Shown: positions 34,272 to 44,488, counted from the first letter of the stretch. The stretch: 64,000 nt of DNA from Rouxiella sp. S1S-2 (GCF_009208105.1 NZ_WFKL01000001.1:3038001-3102000); one strand, 5' to 3'. Made by a program: numbers and translations. Notes: generated by a model not told the origin, from the letters alone.

Positions 34272-35447
34272 TTATTTAGGCGAAATTTTCAGTAATTTAC
34301 CGGCGCTTTCGTCCGTCAGTACATACACGTAGCCGTCCGGCCCTACCTGCACTTCACGAATGCGCTGCCCCAAATCGGTCAGTATACGCTTCTCGCCCAG
34401 CACCCTTTTATTACTGACCTTGAGTTGAATCAGCGTGGTTTCTTTTAACGCGCCCACCAGCAGGGTATTTTTCCACGCTGGGAATTTGGCGTTGTTATAA
34501 AACGCCATGCCGCTGACACCAGGAGAAATACGCCAGTAATAGAGCGGGTCCTCCATGCCGTCAATATGGGTGCCTTTGGCTTCTGGAATTGGCATACCAG
34601 AATAGTTAATACCGTAGGTTGCCAGCGGCCAGCCGTAGTTGTTCCCCGGCTTGAGAATATTCACCTCATCGCCGCCACGAGGGCCATGTTCGGTTTCCCA
34701 AAGATCGCCGCTCCACGGATTAAACGCCAGCGCCTGAGGATTTCGGTTGCCATAGGTATAGATTTCAGGACGTGCACCCAATTGTTTAATGAACGGATTA
34801 TCTTGTGGGATGCCGCCCTCCGCAGTCAGACGAATGACCTTGCCGCGCAGCGAATTGATATTTTGCGCCTCGATGCGCTGATTGTTATCCCCCAGCGACA
34901 TCAGAATATTGCCCTGTGGGTCGAAGACTAATTTACCGCCGAGGTTAATTCCGCTCTCAAGGGGCGGTGTTTCAACAAAGATAGTTTTAAAGTTTTCAAG
35001 ATTAAGCCCATCGGCCGACAGCGTTCCATACCCTAGCTCGGCGTGCGGCTGTCCCTTGTCGTCTTTTTTGGCATAGCTCAGGTAAACCCGCCGTGTTTTG
35101 TCAAAATCAGGGGCGATACGCACGTCCCACAGCCCGGCCTGTCCTTCAACCCAAACACTCGGCACGCCGGTAATGGGCGCAGAGATCGGTTTACCCGGCT
35201 GCCACAGGCGCAGATTGCCGCCGCGCTCGGTGATAAGCGCACCCTGATTATCGGGTAAAAATGCCAAAGACCACGGATGATTAAGCCCGGTAAGTTCAGT
35301 CTGCACTTTTACCGCAACAGTAGGCACCGGTTTGCCTGCGGCCTGCGCGAAAACCAATGCGGGAAGTGAAACCGCGCCCACGGCCAGCATCAGACGCCAA
35401 GCGTTTTTTTTATTGATAGCGGAAAGGTTATTGAGTGAAAGCGGCAT
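34272..35447 (-). CDS. yliI: PQQ-dependent aldose sugar dehydrogenase YliI
   Basis: Periplasmic soluble aldose dehydrogenase with a six-bladed propeller (E. coli YliI/Asd 371 residues; here 391). The signal peptide ends ALVFAQA. Family motifs: LNHPWSLAFLPDNQGALITER, YGNRNPQALAFNPWSGDLWETEHGPRGGDE and NYGWPLATYGINYSG, containing the PQQ- and calcium-binding positions, and GVSGMAFYNNAKFPAWKN. Oxidises aldoses at C1, feeding the respiratory chain; needs PQQ, whose synthesis genes are not in this window. Confidence 0.92.
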   Translation of the reverse strand: MPLSLNNLSAINKKNAWRLMLAVGAVSLPALVFAQAAGKPVPTVAVKVQTELTGLNHPWSLAFLPDNQGALITERGGNLRLWQPGKPISAPITGVPSVWVEGQAGLWDVRIAPDFDKTRRVYLSYAKKDDKGQPHAELGYGTLSADGLNLENFKTIFVETPPLESGINLGGKLVFDPQGNILMSLGDNNQRIEAQNINSLRGKVIRLTAEGGIPQDNPFIKQLGARPEIYTYGNRNPQALAFNPWSGDLWETEHGPRGGDEVNILKPGNNYGWPLATYGINYSGMPIPEAKGTHIDGMEDPLYYWRISPGVSGMAFYNNAKFPAWKNTLLVGALKETTLIQLKVSNKRVLGEKRILTDLGQRIREVQVGPDGYVYVLTDESAGKLLKISPK

Positions 35448-35796
35448 AGCAGTATCCCTTCTTAAAAAGACTAAACACTAATTTTAGACCAGTAATCTCG
35501 ACTCTCGTGCGGCGTATTGTATAGGTACTGTAAATTTTAGCTTAGCTAAATCACTGAAAAATCTGGATCTACAAGGCTCAGCACCCCGTCGCACAGGCGG
35601 ATGACTTATAACCAAAATGAATAATGAATGCGCTAAAAATAATAAATGCAGCCCATTCCTATATTTTACACAAGCGGTTACACTGCTTGCTAAGCCGGAC
35701 ACCTAGCCTTATAGATGTCTAAAAAATACAATTCAGCACTTACACTTTGTGTCGTACTTATTTCTCGATCTCAGCCAACGCCTGACGGAGTCTATA
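35448..35796. other. Divergent intergenic region upstream of yliI and the sugar-binding protein gene
   Basis: 349 bases without a supportable gene; AT-rich towards the right end. It should contain two divergent promoters. No operator palindrome or RNA structure stands out. Confidence 0.55.
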
Positions 35797-36873
35797 ATGA
35801 AAAAAATGTCCGCCTCACTGCTCGCTTTGAGCCTGTTTGCCGCCGTTCCCGCCTTTGCGGCTGAGCAGTCGGTGTTGGCCGCCGTACCTGCTGCCATCGC
35901 CCAGCACAGTGGCCCGGTGCGTATTGCCGTTATCCGCAATCTGGGTTCTGACGACAATACCACTCAGTTTTTGGCCGGTGCTATCAAACAGGGTCGTGCG
36001 CTTGGCTTCAAGGTTGATACCTTTCTGAGCAATGGTGACGACGCTAAATTTCAGGACTTTGTGAATCAGGCTATCAGTCAAAAATACGACGGCATTATTC
36101 TTTCTCAGGGCCGCGGTCCTTACTCCAATAACCTGGTCAAGCGAATCACCGCTGCCGGTATTGCGGTATCGGTATTTGATACCGAAGTGACTGAAGGCAC
36201 GCCGGGCGTGACGGTTACGCGTCAGGATGACACCTCGTTAACCAAGGCATCAGTGGGCGAATTGGTTAAAGATTTCAAGGGTAAAGCCAACATTGTGCGT
36301 CTGTGGGTTGCCGGATTCCCACCGATGGAACGCCGCAACGTGACCTATCAGCAGATCCTCAAAGATAACCCGGGCATCCATCAGCTCGAGTCCATCGGCG
36401 CGGTTTCTTCCGACGTGCAGGGTGACACCGCCAATCAGGTGGGCGCAATTTTGGCCAAATATCCAAAAGGTAAAATCGATGCTATCTGGGGCGCATGGGA
36501 CGCCTTTAGCCAGGGTGCCTATAAAGCGCTCAAAGAAAATGGTCGTACAGAAATCAAGCTCTACAGCATTGACGCCTCCAATCAGGACTTGCAGTTGATG
36601 CGTGAGAAAGACAGCCCGTGGAAATTCACCGCCGCCGTTGATACCCAACTGATTGGTGCAGTAAACCTGCGTCTGGTGGCGTTGAAAATTGCCGGTGAAA
36701 AAACGCCGGACACCTATGAATTCCCTGCACAGGTTATTCCACAGGCTCTGCTAGTGAGCCAGCCGGGCGCAGTTAACGTTAATGCGTTGGGTAAAATCAT
36801 TCCAGGCTGGGGCAAGTCAGAAGACTTTACCGCGCCGTGGTTTGCTACGCTGGAAGCCAAATACAAGAAGTAA
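35797..36873 (+). CDS. Periplasmic sugar-type substrate-binding protein (orphan)
   Basis: A 358-residue type I periplasmic binding protein of the RbsB/LacI-like fold. The signal peptide MKKMSASLLALSLFAAVPAFA is clear. First lobe: RIAVIRNLGSDDNTTQFLAG, DGIILSQGRG and SVFDTEV; second lobe: IDAIWGAWDAFSQGAYKAL and LYSIDASNQDL, the hinge pattern of sugar binders. No ABC permease or ATPase is adjacent, and a terminator follows at once. It may serve a transporter encoded elsewhere or act as a sensor. Confidence 0.9.
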   Translation: MKKMSASLLALSLFAAVPAFAAEQSVLAAVPAAIAQHSGPVRIAVIRNLGSDDNTTQFLAGAIKQGRALGFKVDTFLSNGDDAKFQDFVNQAISQKYDGIILSQGRGPYSNNLVKRITAAGIAVSVFDTEVTEGTPGVTVTRQDDTSLTKASVGELVKDFKGKANIVRLWVAGFPPMERRNVTYQQILKDNPGIHQLESIGAVSSDVQGDTANQVGAILAKYPKGKIDAIWGAWDAFSQGAYKALKENGRTEIKLYSIDASNQDLQLMREKDSPWKFTAAVDTQLIGAVNLRLVALKIAGEKTPDTYEFPAQVIPQALLVSQPGAVNVNALGKIIPGWGKSEDFTAPWFATLEAKYKK

Positions 36874-36903
36874 TTCCCGCCTTCAATAGCCTGCATCATT
36901 GTT

Positions 36904-36946
36904 AAAAAGCCCGCCTCACCGTTATCACGGCCTTGGCGGGCTTTTT
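36904..36946 (+). terminator. Intrinsic terminator after the orphan binding-protein gene
   Basis: Stem AAAGCCCGCC/GGCGGGCTTT with a long loop, followed by TTT. The leading A run makes it potentially bidirectional. Confidence 0.9.
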
Positions 36947-37077
36947 TCTGTTGTGGGTGTTCAACCAATATGTCATAACTTTTATTCATAAGGCCCAACA
37001 TAACGTGACATAGATCACGCTAGCATCATCGATAATTTAATTGTATGATGAATCAAGTTTTCGACTGGGATAAGGCT

Positions 37078-37476
37078 ATGCGATCCATACTGTCACTACC
37101 TATTCAATATATTCGGGCATTTATCCTGATTTATGCCTGTTTATACGCAGGCAACGCGATTTCCGCCCTGCTTCCTATCACCATTCCGGGCAGTATTCTC
37201 GGCATGCTGATCCTCTTTACGCTGCTCTCGACGCAAGTCTTGCCTTATAAGTGGGTGAAACCCGGGTGCAGCGTATTAATTCGCTACATGGCGCTGCTGT
37301 TTGTGCCCATCGGCGTTGGGGTGATGAACTATTACACTGAGTTGCGCACCCAGTTTGGACCGTTAGTGGTTTCCTGCGTGGTCAGCACGCTGATTGTGCT
37401 GCTGATTGTTGCCTTCTCCTCACACTATATGCACCGCGAACGTCCCGTTATTGGCAAACCGGAGAATGAGCAATGA
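37078..37476 (+). CDS. yohJ: CidA/LrgA-family membrane protein YohJ
   Basis: A holin-like inner-membrane protein of 132 residues, the same length as E. coli YohJ, and close to it: [37 protein letters not shown] and [20 protein letters not shown]. Four membrane spans. I chose the ATG at 37078 because it matches the E. coli start; two ATGs further upstream would add about 11 residues. It overlaps yohK by four bases. In E. coli the pair helps import 3-hydroxypropionate-like substrates or modulates murein hydrolase export; the role is not settled. Confidence 0.94.
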   Translation: MRSILSLPIQYIRAFILIYACLYAGNAISALLPITIPGSILGMLILFTLLSTQVLPYKWVKPGCSVLIRYMALLFVPIGVGVMNYYTELRTQFGPLVVSCVVSTLIVLLIVAFSSHYMHRERPVIGKPENEQ

Positions 37477-38165
37477 GCGAAATCTGGTGGTCTTTACCCC
37501 TGACGCTGCTGGTCTATTTCGCGACCCGCAGGTTGGCAATTAAACTGCGCATGCCGCTGCTTAATCCGTTACTGATGTCGATGGTGGTGATTATTCCGCT
37601 GTTACTCATCACACACATTCCCTATGCGCGCTATTTTGCTGGCAGCAAAATTCTCAATGACCTGCTGCAGCCTGCCGTAGTGGCGCTGGCTTTCCCGCTG
37701 TATGAGCAGTTGCATCAAATTCGTGCACGCTGGAAATCTATTATCAGTATCTGCTTTATCGGTAGCGTGGTGGCGATGACCACCGGCACGGCCATTGCTC
37801 TATGGATGGGTGCCACGCCGGAAATTGCCGCCTCCGTACTGCCAAAATCGGTTACCACGCCGATTGCTATGGCCGCCGCCCAGTCAATTAACGGCATTCC
37901 GGCCATCAGTGCGGTGTGCGTGATTTTTGTCGGCATTTTAGGCGCCGTTTTTGGTCACGCCATTTTGAACATTTTCAAAATTACCACTAAAGCCTCGCGC
38001 GGGCTGGCAATGGGTAATGCCTCACACGCACTGGGCACCGCCCGCTGTGCGGAAGTTGACTATCAGGAAGGCGCGTTCAGCTCGTTGGCGCTGGTTATCT
38101 GCGGCATTATCACCTCTTTACTGGCACCGTTTCTATTCCCGATTCTGTTAAAACTGTTCGGCTAA
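37473..38165 (+). CDS. yohK: CidB/LrgB-family membrane protein YohK
   Basis: Partner of YohJ, 230 residues (E. coli 231), with multiple spans. LrgB motifs: [40 protein letters not shown] and [18 protein letters not shown]. The cdd gene that follows yohK in E. coli is absent here. A hairpin GGTGCG/CGCACC at 38190-38212 lies 25 bases after the stop, without a T run. Confidence 0.95.
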   Translation: MSEIWWSLPLTLLVYFATRRLAIKLRMPLLNPLLMSMVVIIPLLLITHIPYARYFAGSKILNDLLQPAVVALAFPLYEQLHQIRARWKSIISICFIGSVVAMTTGTAIALWMGATPEIAASVLPKSVTTPIAMAAAQSINGIPAISAVCVIFVGILGAVFGHAILNIFKITTKASRGLAMGNASHALGTARCAEVDYQEGAFSSLALVICGIITSLLAPFLFPILLKLFG

Positions 38166-38411
38166 TTCCGCCCCGTAAGGTCATCTTTAGGTGCGGCCTC
38201 TTGGGTCGCACCATCGTCTGACACTCGTGCGGTCAAAGGGATCATTTTGGCTCACGCCTCTGCAGGGCCGCTTGTGCATTAAGCCCCTTTTGGCCTGTCA
38301 CTGCCTCCTTTCTCTCTAAATTTAACTGTGTTGAATTATTGGCCCCCTTATTGCTTGGCAAATAGACATGTATAGATGAGTAGACCCTCTACGCCAATAA
38401 GGACTATTGCC

Positions 38412-39872
38412 ATGCAGCCGACACCCAAGACAGAATCTTCATCGTCAACCGACAGTGAATTGCTCAAACACGTCTGGTCGTTAATCGATGAGAAAAAGGG
38501 CATCTTTTGGGACCTCAGTGACCGTATCTGGGCCACGCCCGAGGTCAATTACACCGAATTCAAATCCTCTAAAGAACACCTCGAACTGTTGAAAAATCAG
38601 GGATTTCGCGTGACCGAAGGCGTAGCCGGTTTACCCACCGCCATGATGGGCGAAGCCGGTGAAGGCGGTCCGATTATCGCCATTCTGGGTGAATATGACG
38701 CGCTGCCGGGTCTCAGTCAGCAGGCTGATGTGGCCGAACCCGTCGCACTGGAAGAGGGAGCTAACGGGCACGGCTGCGGTCACAACATGTTGGGTTCATC
38801 GGCGCTGCTGGCGGCAACGGCGGTGAAAGATTACCTCGCAGCCAGCGGGCTGCCTGGTCGCGTGCGTTATTATGGATGCCCGGCAGAAGAAGGCGGTTCA
38901 GCCAAAGGTTTTATGGTGCGTGCTGGACTGTTTGACGACGTCGATGTTGCTATCTGCTGGCACCCCGGCGCGTTTAACTGCGTGATGGACGCCAACTCCC
39001 TCGCCTGTAACGAGCTTAACTACACCTTCTATGGTCGCGCCGCTCACGCCTCCTCGACACCACATTTAGGCCGCAGCGCGCTTGACGCGGTTGAGCTAAT
39101 GAACGTGGGCATTAACTACCTGCGCGAACACATGCCGAGCAGTGCACGTATTCACTATGCCATTACCGACAGCGGCGGCTTTTCCCCCAACGTGGTACAG
39201 GCCAAGGCCACCGTACGCTATCTGGTGCGCACCCGCACCCTGCCGGAACTCACCGAACTGCTTAAACGGGTCGATAAAGTCGCCGAGGGTGCGGCGCTGA
39301 TGACCGAAACTCGCATGAAACGCAATATTCTCAGCGGTGACGCCAATCTGGTTGGCAATCGCGTACTCGAGGAACTGATGCAATCACATCTTGAGCGGCT
39401 CGGCGGACCGGGCTTTAACGACGCAGACTATGCCTATGCGGCACGTTTTCAGCAATCAATGAATCAGGAAGAAATTCGCAGCGCCTATCAGCGTACCGGC
39501 TCCGTCTATCGCGCGGGAGAAACGCTGTGTGACTACGTACTGCCGCTCGACCGACCTGAAAGCTCGATGATTGGCTCAACAGACGTCGGTTCAGTGAGCT
39601 GGGTGGTGCCGACGGTGCAGTGCCGCAGCGCAACCTACACCATCGGCACGCCGGGGCATTCCTGGCAGTTGGTGGCACAGGGCAAATCGGCGCTGGCGCA
39701 CAAGGGGTTAACCCACGCCGCCAAGCTGATGGCAAGCACGGCAATCGGCCTTCTGATTGAGCCGCAGCGGATCACCGATGCCAAAGCCGAACACGCCAGC
39801 AGACTCGTAGGCACGCCGTTTGTTAACCCGATCCCCAACGACGTGCAGCCGCCGTTTCCCGGTAGTCATTAA
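38412..39872 (+). CDS. AbgB-like M20 amidohydrolase
   Basis: A 486-residue metallo-amidohydrolase resembling AbgB (p-aminobenzoyl-glutamate hydrolase B subunit, 481 residues). Metal-site motifs: ILGEYDALPG, GHGCGHNMLGSSA, GCPAEEGGSAKG and CWHPGAFN; dimerisation domain FYGRAAHASSTPHLGRSALD. The ATG at 38412 follows AAGGACTATTGCC. It heads a unit with two permeases and a binding protein, suggesting uptake and cleavage of an N-acylated amino acid or dipeptide. No AbgA partner is present. Confidence 0.88.
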   Translation: MQPTPKTESSSSTDSELLKHVWSLIDEKKGIFWDLSDRIWATPEVNYTEFKSSKEHLELLKNQGFRVTEGVAGLPTAMMGEAGEGGPIIAILGEYDALPGLSQQADVAEPVALEEGANGHGCGHNMLGSSALLAATAVKDYLAASGLPGRVRYYGCPAEEGGSAKGFMVRAGLFDDVDVAICWHPGAFNCVMDANSLACNELNYTFYGRAAHASSTPHLGRSALDAVELMNVGINYLREHMPSSARIHYAITDSGGFSPNVVQAKATVRYLVRTRTLPELTELLKRVDKVAEGAALMTETRMKRNILSGDANLVGNRVLEELMQSHLERLGGPGFNDADYAYAARFQQSMNQEEIRSAYQRTGSVYRAGETLCDYVLPLDRPESSMIGSTDVGSVSWVVPTVQCRSATYTIGTPGHSWQLVAQGKSALAHKGLTHAAKLMASTAIGLLIEPQRITDAKAEHASRLVGTPFVNPIPNDVQPPFPGSH

Positions 39873-39907
39873 GCTCGACCAAACCGGCTAACGACAAGGA
39901 CAGAGAA

Positions 39908-40624
39908 ATGGGCAATCTGGGATTTTTAGAAACACTGAGTTTCGGCCCCGGCGGATGGGGTCCGATGCTGCTATCGGGGGCATTGATGACAATAGCCCTG
40001 TCGCTTTGCGGCTTTTTACTGGCCGGTGTGATAGGCGGCCTGTTCTCGTGGGCAAAAATCTGCGGCAATCGTCCGATTAGGTATCTGGCCGACGCTTACA
40101 CCACCGTGGTGCGCGGCATCCCTGACCTACTGATCATTTACCTGCTTTATTTTGGCGGCAGTCAGTTACTGACCCACCTCGGCAAGCTGTTCGGTGAAGG
40201 GCAATTTATCAGCTTCCCCGGTTTCCTTGCCGGGATGCTGGCGGTTGGGATTGCTGCGGGCGCTCAGCAAACCGAGGTATTTCGCGGCGCGTTTTATGCT
40301 ATTTCGCCAGGCGAGCTGGAGGCGGCGAAAGCCTTTGGCATGAGCACGCCGGTGCGCATTCGGCGCATTATTATTCCGCTTCTGCTGCGCCATGCGCTGC
40401 CGGGAATGGGCAACGTTTGGCAGGTGGTTTTAAAGGCAGCGGCGCTGGTGTCGGTGACCGGTTTGGCCGAGCTGATGAACAAGGCACAAACTGGCGCAGG
40501 TTCAACCGGTAAACCTTTTGACTTTTACTGTGCCGCGGCGCTGCTTTACCTGCTGATTTCGGCCTGTTCGGGCTGGTCGCTGCGTAAAGCAGAAGCGCAC
40601 TATTCACGCGGAGTGAAACGCTAA
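39908..40624 (+). CDS. Polar amino acid ABC transporter permease (HisQ-like)
   Basis: A 238-residue inner-membrane permease of the HisMQ type. It has about five spans, the DAYTTVVRGIPDLLIIYLLYFGG segment and the EAA coupling loop ELEAAKAFGMSTPVRIRRI. Starts 35 bases after the amidohydrolase and abuts the second permease (TAATG). Confidence 0.93.
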   Translation: MGNLGFLETLSFGPGGWGPMLLSGALMTIALSLCGFLLAGVIGGLFSWAKICGNRPIRYLADAYTTVVRGIPDLLIIYLLYFGGSQLLTHLGKLFGEGQFISFPGFLAGMLAVGIAAGAQQTEVFRGAFYAISPGELEAAKAFGMSTPVRIRRIIIPLLLRHALPGMGNVWQVVLKAAALVSVTGLAELMNKAQTGAGSTGKPFDFYCAAALLYLLISACSGWSLRKAEAHYSRGVKR

Positions 40625-41346
40625 TGGACGTCGAATTTTTGTGGGACACACTCCTGCAGCTGCTGCCGGGCATTCCGCTCACGCTGCAACTGAGCTTTTA
40701 TTCGGTGGCAATCGGCTTTTGCCTTGCCCTGCTGCTGGCCTTTGCCCGCCTTTCACCCTACCGCTGGCTTAGCGAACCGGCGAGAATTTACGTTTTCTGT
40801 TTTCGCGGCACTCCGCTGCTGGTGCAGCTGTTTCTGATTTACTACGGACTGGGTCAGTTCGAAAGCGTGCGCCACAGCTTTTTATGGCCGATGCTGCGCG
40901 AACCTTACGGCTGCGCGTTGCTAACACTTTCGCTGTGTACGGCGGCCTACGGCAGCGAAATTTTGCGTGGTGGACTGCTTTCAGTCCCTCATGGTGCTCT
41001 TGAAGCCGCCCGTGCCTGCGGAATGTCACGCCTGCTGATGGTGAGGCGGATAATTCTGCCCATCGCGATTCGCCAGGCCCTACCGGCCTATGGCAACGAG
41101 CTGATTTCCATGGTGCAGTCCACCTCGCTATGTTCAATCATCACGCTAATGGATATTACCGGCATCGCCGCACAAATTATTTCCGACACTTATCGTGCGC
41201 TGGAAGTGTTTATGGTGACCGGCGTGATTTATCTGCTGATCAATTTGGTCATTAGCCGCATCGTGATGCTGCTTGAGTATCGTTTGACGCCACACCTACG
41301 CGCCACCATGACGTTAGCCGTTAAAAAACAGCGTGTTATTCAATAA
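40624..41346 (+). CDS. Polar amino acid ABC transporter permease (HisM-like)
   Basis: A 240-residue partner permease with about five spans, the RIYVFCFRGTPLLVQLFLIYYG segment and the EAA loop ALEAARACGMSRLLMVRRI. It forms the heterodimeric channel with the preceding gene. No ATPase gene follows in this operon. Confidence 0.93.
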   Translation: MDVEFLWDTLLQLLPGIPLTLQLSFYSVAIGFCLALLLAFARLSPYRWLSEPARIYVFCFRGTPLLVQLFLIYYGLGQFESVRHSFLWPMLREPYGCALLTLSLCTAAYGSEILRGGLLSVPHGALEAARACGMSRLLMVRRIILPIAIRQALPAYGNELISMVQSTSLCSIITLMDITGIAAQIISDTYRALEVFMVTGVIYLLINLVISRIVMLLEYRLTPHLRATMTLAVKKQRVIQ

Positions 41347-41373
41347 CTATCAATACTAAAGGGGTTGTAGAAG

Positions 41374-42231
41374 ATGAAATTGGCAAGCTTGGTTAGTGCT
41401 TTATGCTTAACAGCAACGTTAGTCACCAGCTTCAATGGTCACACCGAAGAGGGAAAAAAATGGACCGTAGTGAAAATTGCTACGGAAGGGGCATTCCGTC
41501 CATTCAATTTTACTAAACCTGATGGCACGCTCGACGGATTTGAAATCGATCTTTATAAAGTGTTATGCCAGAAAATGAACGTCAAATGCGAAATCGTGGT
41601 CCAGCCTTTTGCCGGCGTTATCCCCGCACTCAACGCCGGTAAGTTCGACGCGATTATGGACGGACTTTCTGCCACCGATGCCCGCAGGAAAATTATTGAT
41701 TTCTCCATTCCTTACAGTAATACCGGGCAAACCTTTGCCGTATTAAAAGACAGCCCGCTGGCCAAGCTCCCTGATTTAGGCAAGCGTTTCTCCTTAACCA
41801 CCGACGAAGCCGGGGCGCAGGCGGAGGTGGCGAAAATCGCCCCACTGCTGAAAGGCAAAGTGATCGGCGTGCAGGGTTCGTCGATTGGCGAGCAGTTTTT
41901 GCAGAAATACATGAAAGACATCGTCACTATTCGTCAGTATAAAACCACTGAAGAGCACGATCTCGACCTGAAGTCCGGCCGCGTTGATATGGTGTTTGCT
42001 TCAACCACCTATCTGAACGGCGCCAAGGCTAAAGCAGGCAATGAGAATATACAGCTGGCGGGTCCGCTTTTCATCGGCGGTCTGCTCGGCTCGGGTTCCG
42101 CGGTGGGGATTCGTAAAAGCGACCCTGAGCTGAAAAAGATGTTTGACGAGGCGATTACTCAGGTGAAGCAGGACGGCACGCTGAAAACGCTGGCAATCAA
42201 ATGGTTTGGTATGGATACCGTGCCGCAATAA
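41374..42231 (+). CDS. Amino acid ABC transporter substrate-binding protein (ArgT/HisJ-like)
   Basis: A 285-residue periplasmic type II binding protein with a signal peptide of about 25 residues. Ligand-site motifs of the Lys/Arg/Orn/His group: EGAFRPFNFTKPDGTLDGFEI, FDAIMDGLSATDARRKIIDFS and VIGVQGSSIGEQFL. The ligand is probably a basic amino acid or derivative; residues alone do not settle it. It closes the unit that starts with the AbgB-like hydrolase. Confidence 0.92.
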   Translation: MKLASLVSALCLTATLVTSFNGHTEEGKKWTVVKIATEGAFRPFNFTKPDGTLDGFEIDLYKVLCQKMNVKCEIVVQPFAGVIPALNAGKFDAIMDGLSATDARRKIIDFSIPYSNTGQTFAVLKDSPLAKLPDLGKRFSLTTDEAGAQAEVAKIAPLLKGKVIGVQGSSIGEQFLQKYMKDIVTIRQYKTTEEHDLDLKSGRVDMVFASTTYLNGAKAKAGNENIQLAGPLFIGGLLGSGSAVGIRKSDPELKKMFDEAITQVKQDGTLKTLAIKWFGMDTVPQ

Positions 42232-42260
42232 TATGGCGAACGCTTTCAAATACCCTGATT

Positions 42261-42292
42261 ACTTACCCCCGCTCTTTTCGGCGGGGGTAAGT
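42261..42292. terminator. Hairpin between the binding protein and lacI-type genes
   Basis: Perfect 12-base stem ACTTACCCCCGC/GCGGGGGTAAGT with loop TCTTTTCG. Convergent genes on both sides; the U tract is short (TTT). Confidence 0.8.
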
Positions 42293-42321
42293 TTGGAAGG
42301 GAGGAACAGTGACTCAATGCG

Positions 42322-43386
42322 TTAAATACGCCCTATCGATAGCCGCTGAATAAACTGTGCCGAAAAATCAGGCATGGGTCCCGCTTCCTCCTCGCGCAGT
42401 TCGCAAATGATTCTTCGCGCCGCCTCGCGGCCCATTTCATACACCGGCTGGGCAATTACCGACAGCGGAGGGGAAACAATTTCGGTCCACGGGAAATTAT
42501 CGAACATCACAAAAGAGAGACTCTCGGGCACGCGCAGACCGCGATGACCCACTTCGCGCAGGACACTCATCGCAATCAGACTGTCAGAGGCGATAAGGGC
42601 AGTTGGCGAAGTTTGAGAATTAAACAATGCGTCAATGATGGCGCAAATCGCCGCCTCGCTGCTGGCGTTCCCTTTGATCATCAACGGGTCAAAAGGCACG
42701 TTTCTCTGTGCAAACGCCTGCTCCATACCCGCCACGCGCTGCGCCACCGGCGTGACGCCTAACCCCTTGGTCGAGTTGTAAATCCCTTCAAGAGGCATAC
42801 TGGTGATATAGCTTATCCGCCGATGTCCCGCATCAAGCAGCGCCAGCGTCGCCTCACGGGAAGACGGAGTGAAATCGATGCCGATAGTTTCAACGCCAAG
42901 ATCAGGTATCGCGCGGTCGAACAGCTTTAGCACCCTGCCGTCAGCCACAATTTGCTGCAGATGTAGATTGTCCTCCACCCGTGATGAACAAGGGGCGATA
43001 ATGACGCCATCAACCTGTTTTTCAAGCATGACCCGAACGGCATCTTGCTCTACCCGCAGCGTCTCATCACTGTTGCTGAGCAGCACGTGATACCCCGCCT
43101 GACGTGCCACGTCTGAGATACCGCGCAGCGCCAAACCAAAGTGCGGATTTTCTATATCGCCGACGATCACCCCCAGCGTATTGGAGCGGCCGGTATTCAT
43201 GCTGCGTGCCAGCTCGTTCGGCCGATAGGCCAGGCTCTGCGCTGCTGCCATCACTCGGGTCAATACGTCTTCGCTTACCGAGCCATAGCCACCCAGCGCG
43301 CGCGCTGCCTGTGCCTTGGAGACCTTCGCCTGACGCGCCACGTCGGCAACCGTAGGGGCTTTGATTCGTGATGAGTTTATGGTCAT
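42322..43386 (-). CDS. LacI-family transcriptional regulator
   Basis: A 354-residue LacI-type repressor. N-terminal helix-turn-helix [20 protein letters not shown], hinge helix [20 protein letters not shown] and the periplasmic-binding-like effector domain. It is divergent from the ABC importer that it most likely controls through two palindromes in the shared 202-base gap. The inducer is unknown; an imported amino acid is likely from context, which is unusual for this mainly sugar-responsive family. Confidence 0.94.
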   Translation of the reverse strand: MTINSSRIKAPTVADVARQAKVSKAQAARALGGYGSVSEDVLTRVMAAAQSLAYRPNELARSMNTGRSNTLGVIVGDIENPHFGLALRGISDVARQAGYHVLLSNSDETLRVEQDAVRVMLEKQVDGVIIAPCSSRVEDNLHLQQIVADGRVLKLFDRAIPDLGVETIGIDFTPSSREATLALLDAGHRRISYITSMPLEGIYNSTKGLGVTPVAQRVAGMEQAFAQRNVPFDPLMIKGNASSEAAICAIIDALFNSQTSPTALIASDSLIAMSVLREVGHRGLRVPESLSFVMFDNFPWTEIVSPPLSVIAQPVYEMGREAARRIICELREEEAGPMPDFSAQFIQRLSIGRI

Positions 43387-43464
43387 AAGTTATTCGTATC
43401 ACAGCTTCCGTTAAGGGTGATTGACGATTCGATAATCCCGTTGCTAGTATCATTGTAACTGATT

Positions 43465-43478
43465 TGAGACCGGTCTCA
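43465..43478. promoter_or_regulatory. Operator 1 for the LacI-type regulator
   Basis: Perfect 14-base palindrome TGAGACCGGTCTCA with the central CG typical of LacI-family sites, in the divergent gap. Confidence 0.85.
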
Positions 43479-43510
43479 CAATGACCTCGCTCAATATTCA
43501 GAACCTGCAT

Positions 43511-43524
43511 TGAGACCGGTCTCT
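43511..43524. promoter_or_regulatory. Operator 2 for the LacI-type regulator
   Basis: TGAGACCGGTCTCT, the same palindrome with one outer mismatch. Its centre lies 46 bases from operator 1 and about 70 bases before the binding-protein start. Paired sites suggest cooperative binding or looping. Confidence 0.85.
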
Positions 43525-43588
43525 AAAAAACATAATAGGCCAAAGCTCAATAGTCGTTGATGTTAACTACAACAAAAACGGACTCAAT

Positions 43589-44416
43589 ATGAAATCGCAA
43601 AAAACCCTGTTCAAACTGGCCAACACTCTGCTTGCTTGCGTGTCACTGTTTTCTATTTTAACCCCGTCGGCAAATGCTGCAGGCGCTCAGGACAACCCTT
43701 ACGGACTGATCGAACCCGGTGAACTGCGCGTCGCCAGCCTGGGTGACGCCAAGCCTTACACCTTCACCGATGCCTCCGGTAATTTCACCGGTTTTGACGT
43801 GGAGTTTTTTACCGACGTGGCGCACCGCATCGGCATTAAAAAGGTGGTGTTTATCGGCCAGGACTTCGCCGGTATTCTGCCCTCCGTCGCCAACGGCCGC
43901 TATGACGCAGGCGTTGCCGCTATCGGTATCACCCCCGCGCGTGAAAAAACGGTCGATTTCTCTACCGGATATCTTGCCGGTTATTTGACGGTATTAACGC
44001 GCAAAGACTCCGGCGTCAGCGACGTGAATTCTCTCGCCAAGCATCGTTTGGCGGTAGTGCAAGGCACGTTGCAGGAGAATTATGCCCTGCAGCATTTTAC
44101 GCAAACTGATCTGGTACGTTTTCCAGACAACAATGCCGCTATTTCAGCGTTAAACAACGGGACGGTTGATGCCGACTTCCTCGATTACGAGGCGGCGAAA
44201 GACTATGCCACCCGCTTTAACCTGATTCATGCGGCAGATATTCCGTCGTTCGATGCGCCGGCAGGCGTGGCCATTGCCAAGGGCAAGCCGGCGTTTAAAG
44301 CCGCGTTGGACAAAGCCATACAGGCCTCAATGCAGGACGGCACCTGGAAAAAGCTGTACGAAAAGTGGTTCCCGGGTTCACCTATGCCGAAACAGTATCT
44401 GCCCCACGCGAGTTAA
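43589..44416 (+). CDS. Amino acid ABC transporter substrate-binding protein
   Basis: A 275-residue periplasmic type II binding protein with a signal peptide ending PSANA. Motifs: [41 protein letters not shown] and [14 protein letters not shown], the polar amino acid family pattern. First gene of the LacI-regulated importer. Confidence 0.93.
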   Translation: MKSQKTLFKLANTLLACVSLFSILTPSANAAGAQDNPYGLIEPGELRVASLGDAKPYTFTDASGNFTGFDVEFFTDVAHRIGIKKVVFIGQDFAGILPSVANGRYDAGVAAIGITPAREKTVDFSTGYLAGYLTVLTRKDSGVSDVNSLAKHRLAVVQGTLQENYALQHFTQTDLVRFPDNNAAISALNNGTVDADFLDYEAAKDYATRFNLIHAADIPSFDAPAGVAIAKGKPAFKAALDKAIQASMQDGTWKKLYEKWFPGSPMPKQYLPHAS

Positions 44417-44448
44417 GCGCGCGCGCAATGACACACTGTTCACCCTGC

Positions 44449-44466
44449 GGTGGGGGCAACCCCACC
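44449..44466 (+). other. Intra-operon hairpin after the binding-protein gene
   Basis: Perfect stem GGTGGGG/CCCCACC with a GCAA loop and no T run. Such hairpins between binding-protein and permease genes commonly protect the upstream mRNA so that more binding protein is made; that role is inferred. Confidence 0.65.
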
Positions 44467-44488
44467 CTGCTAAAGAGCGAGGCCCACT

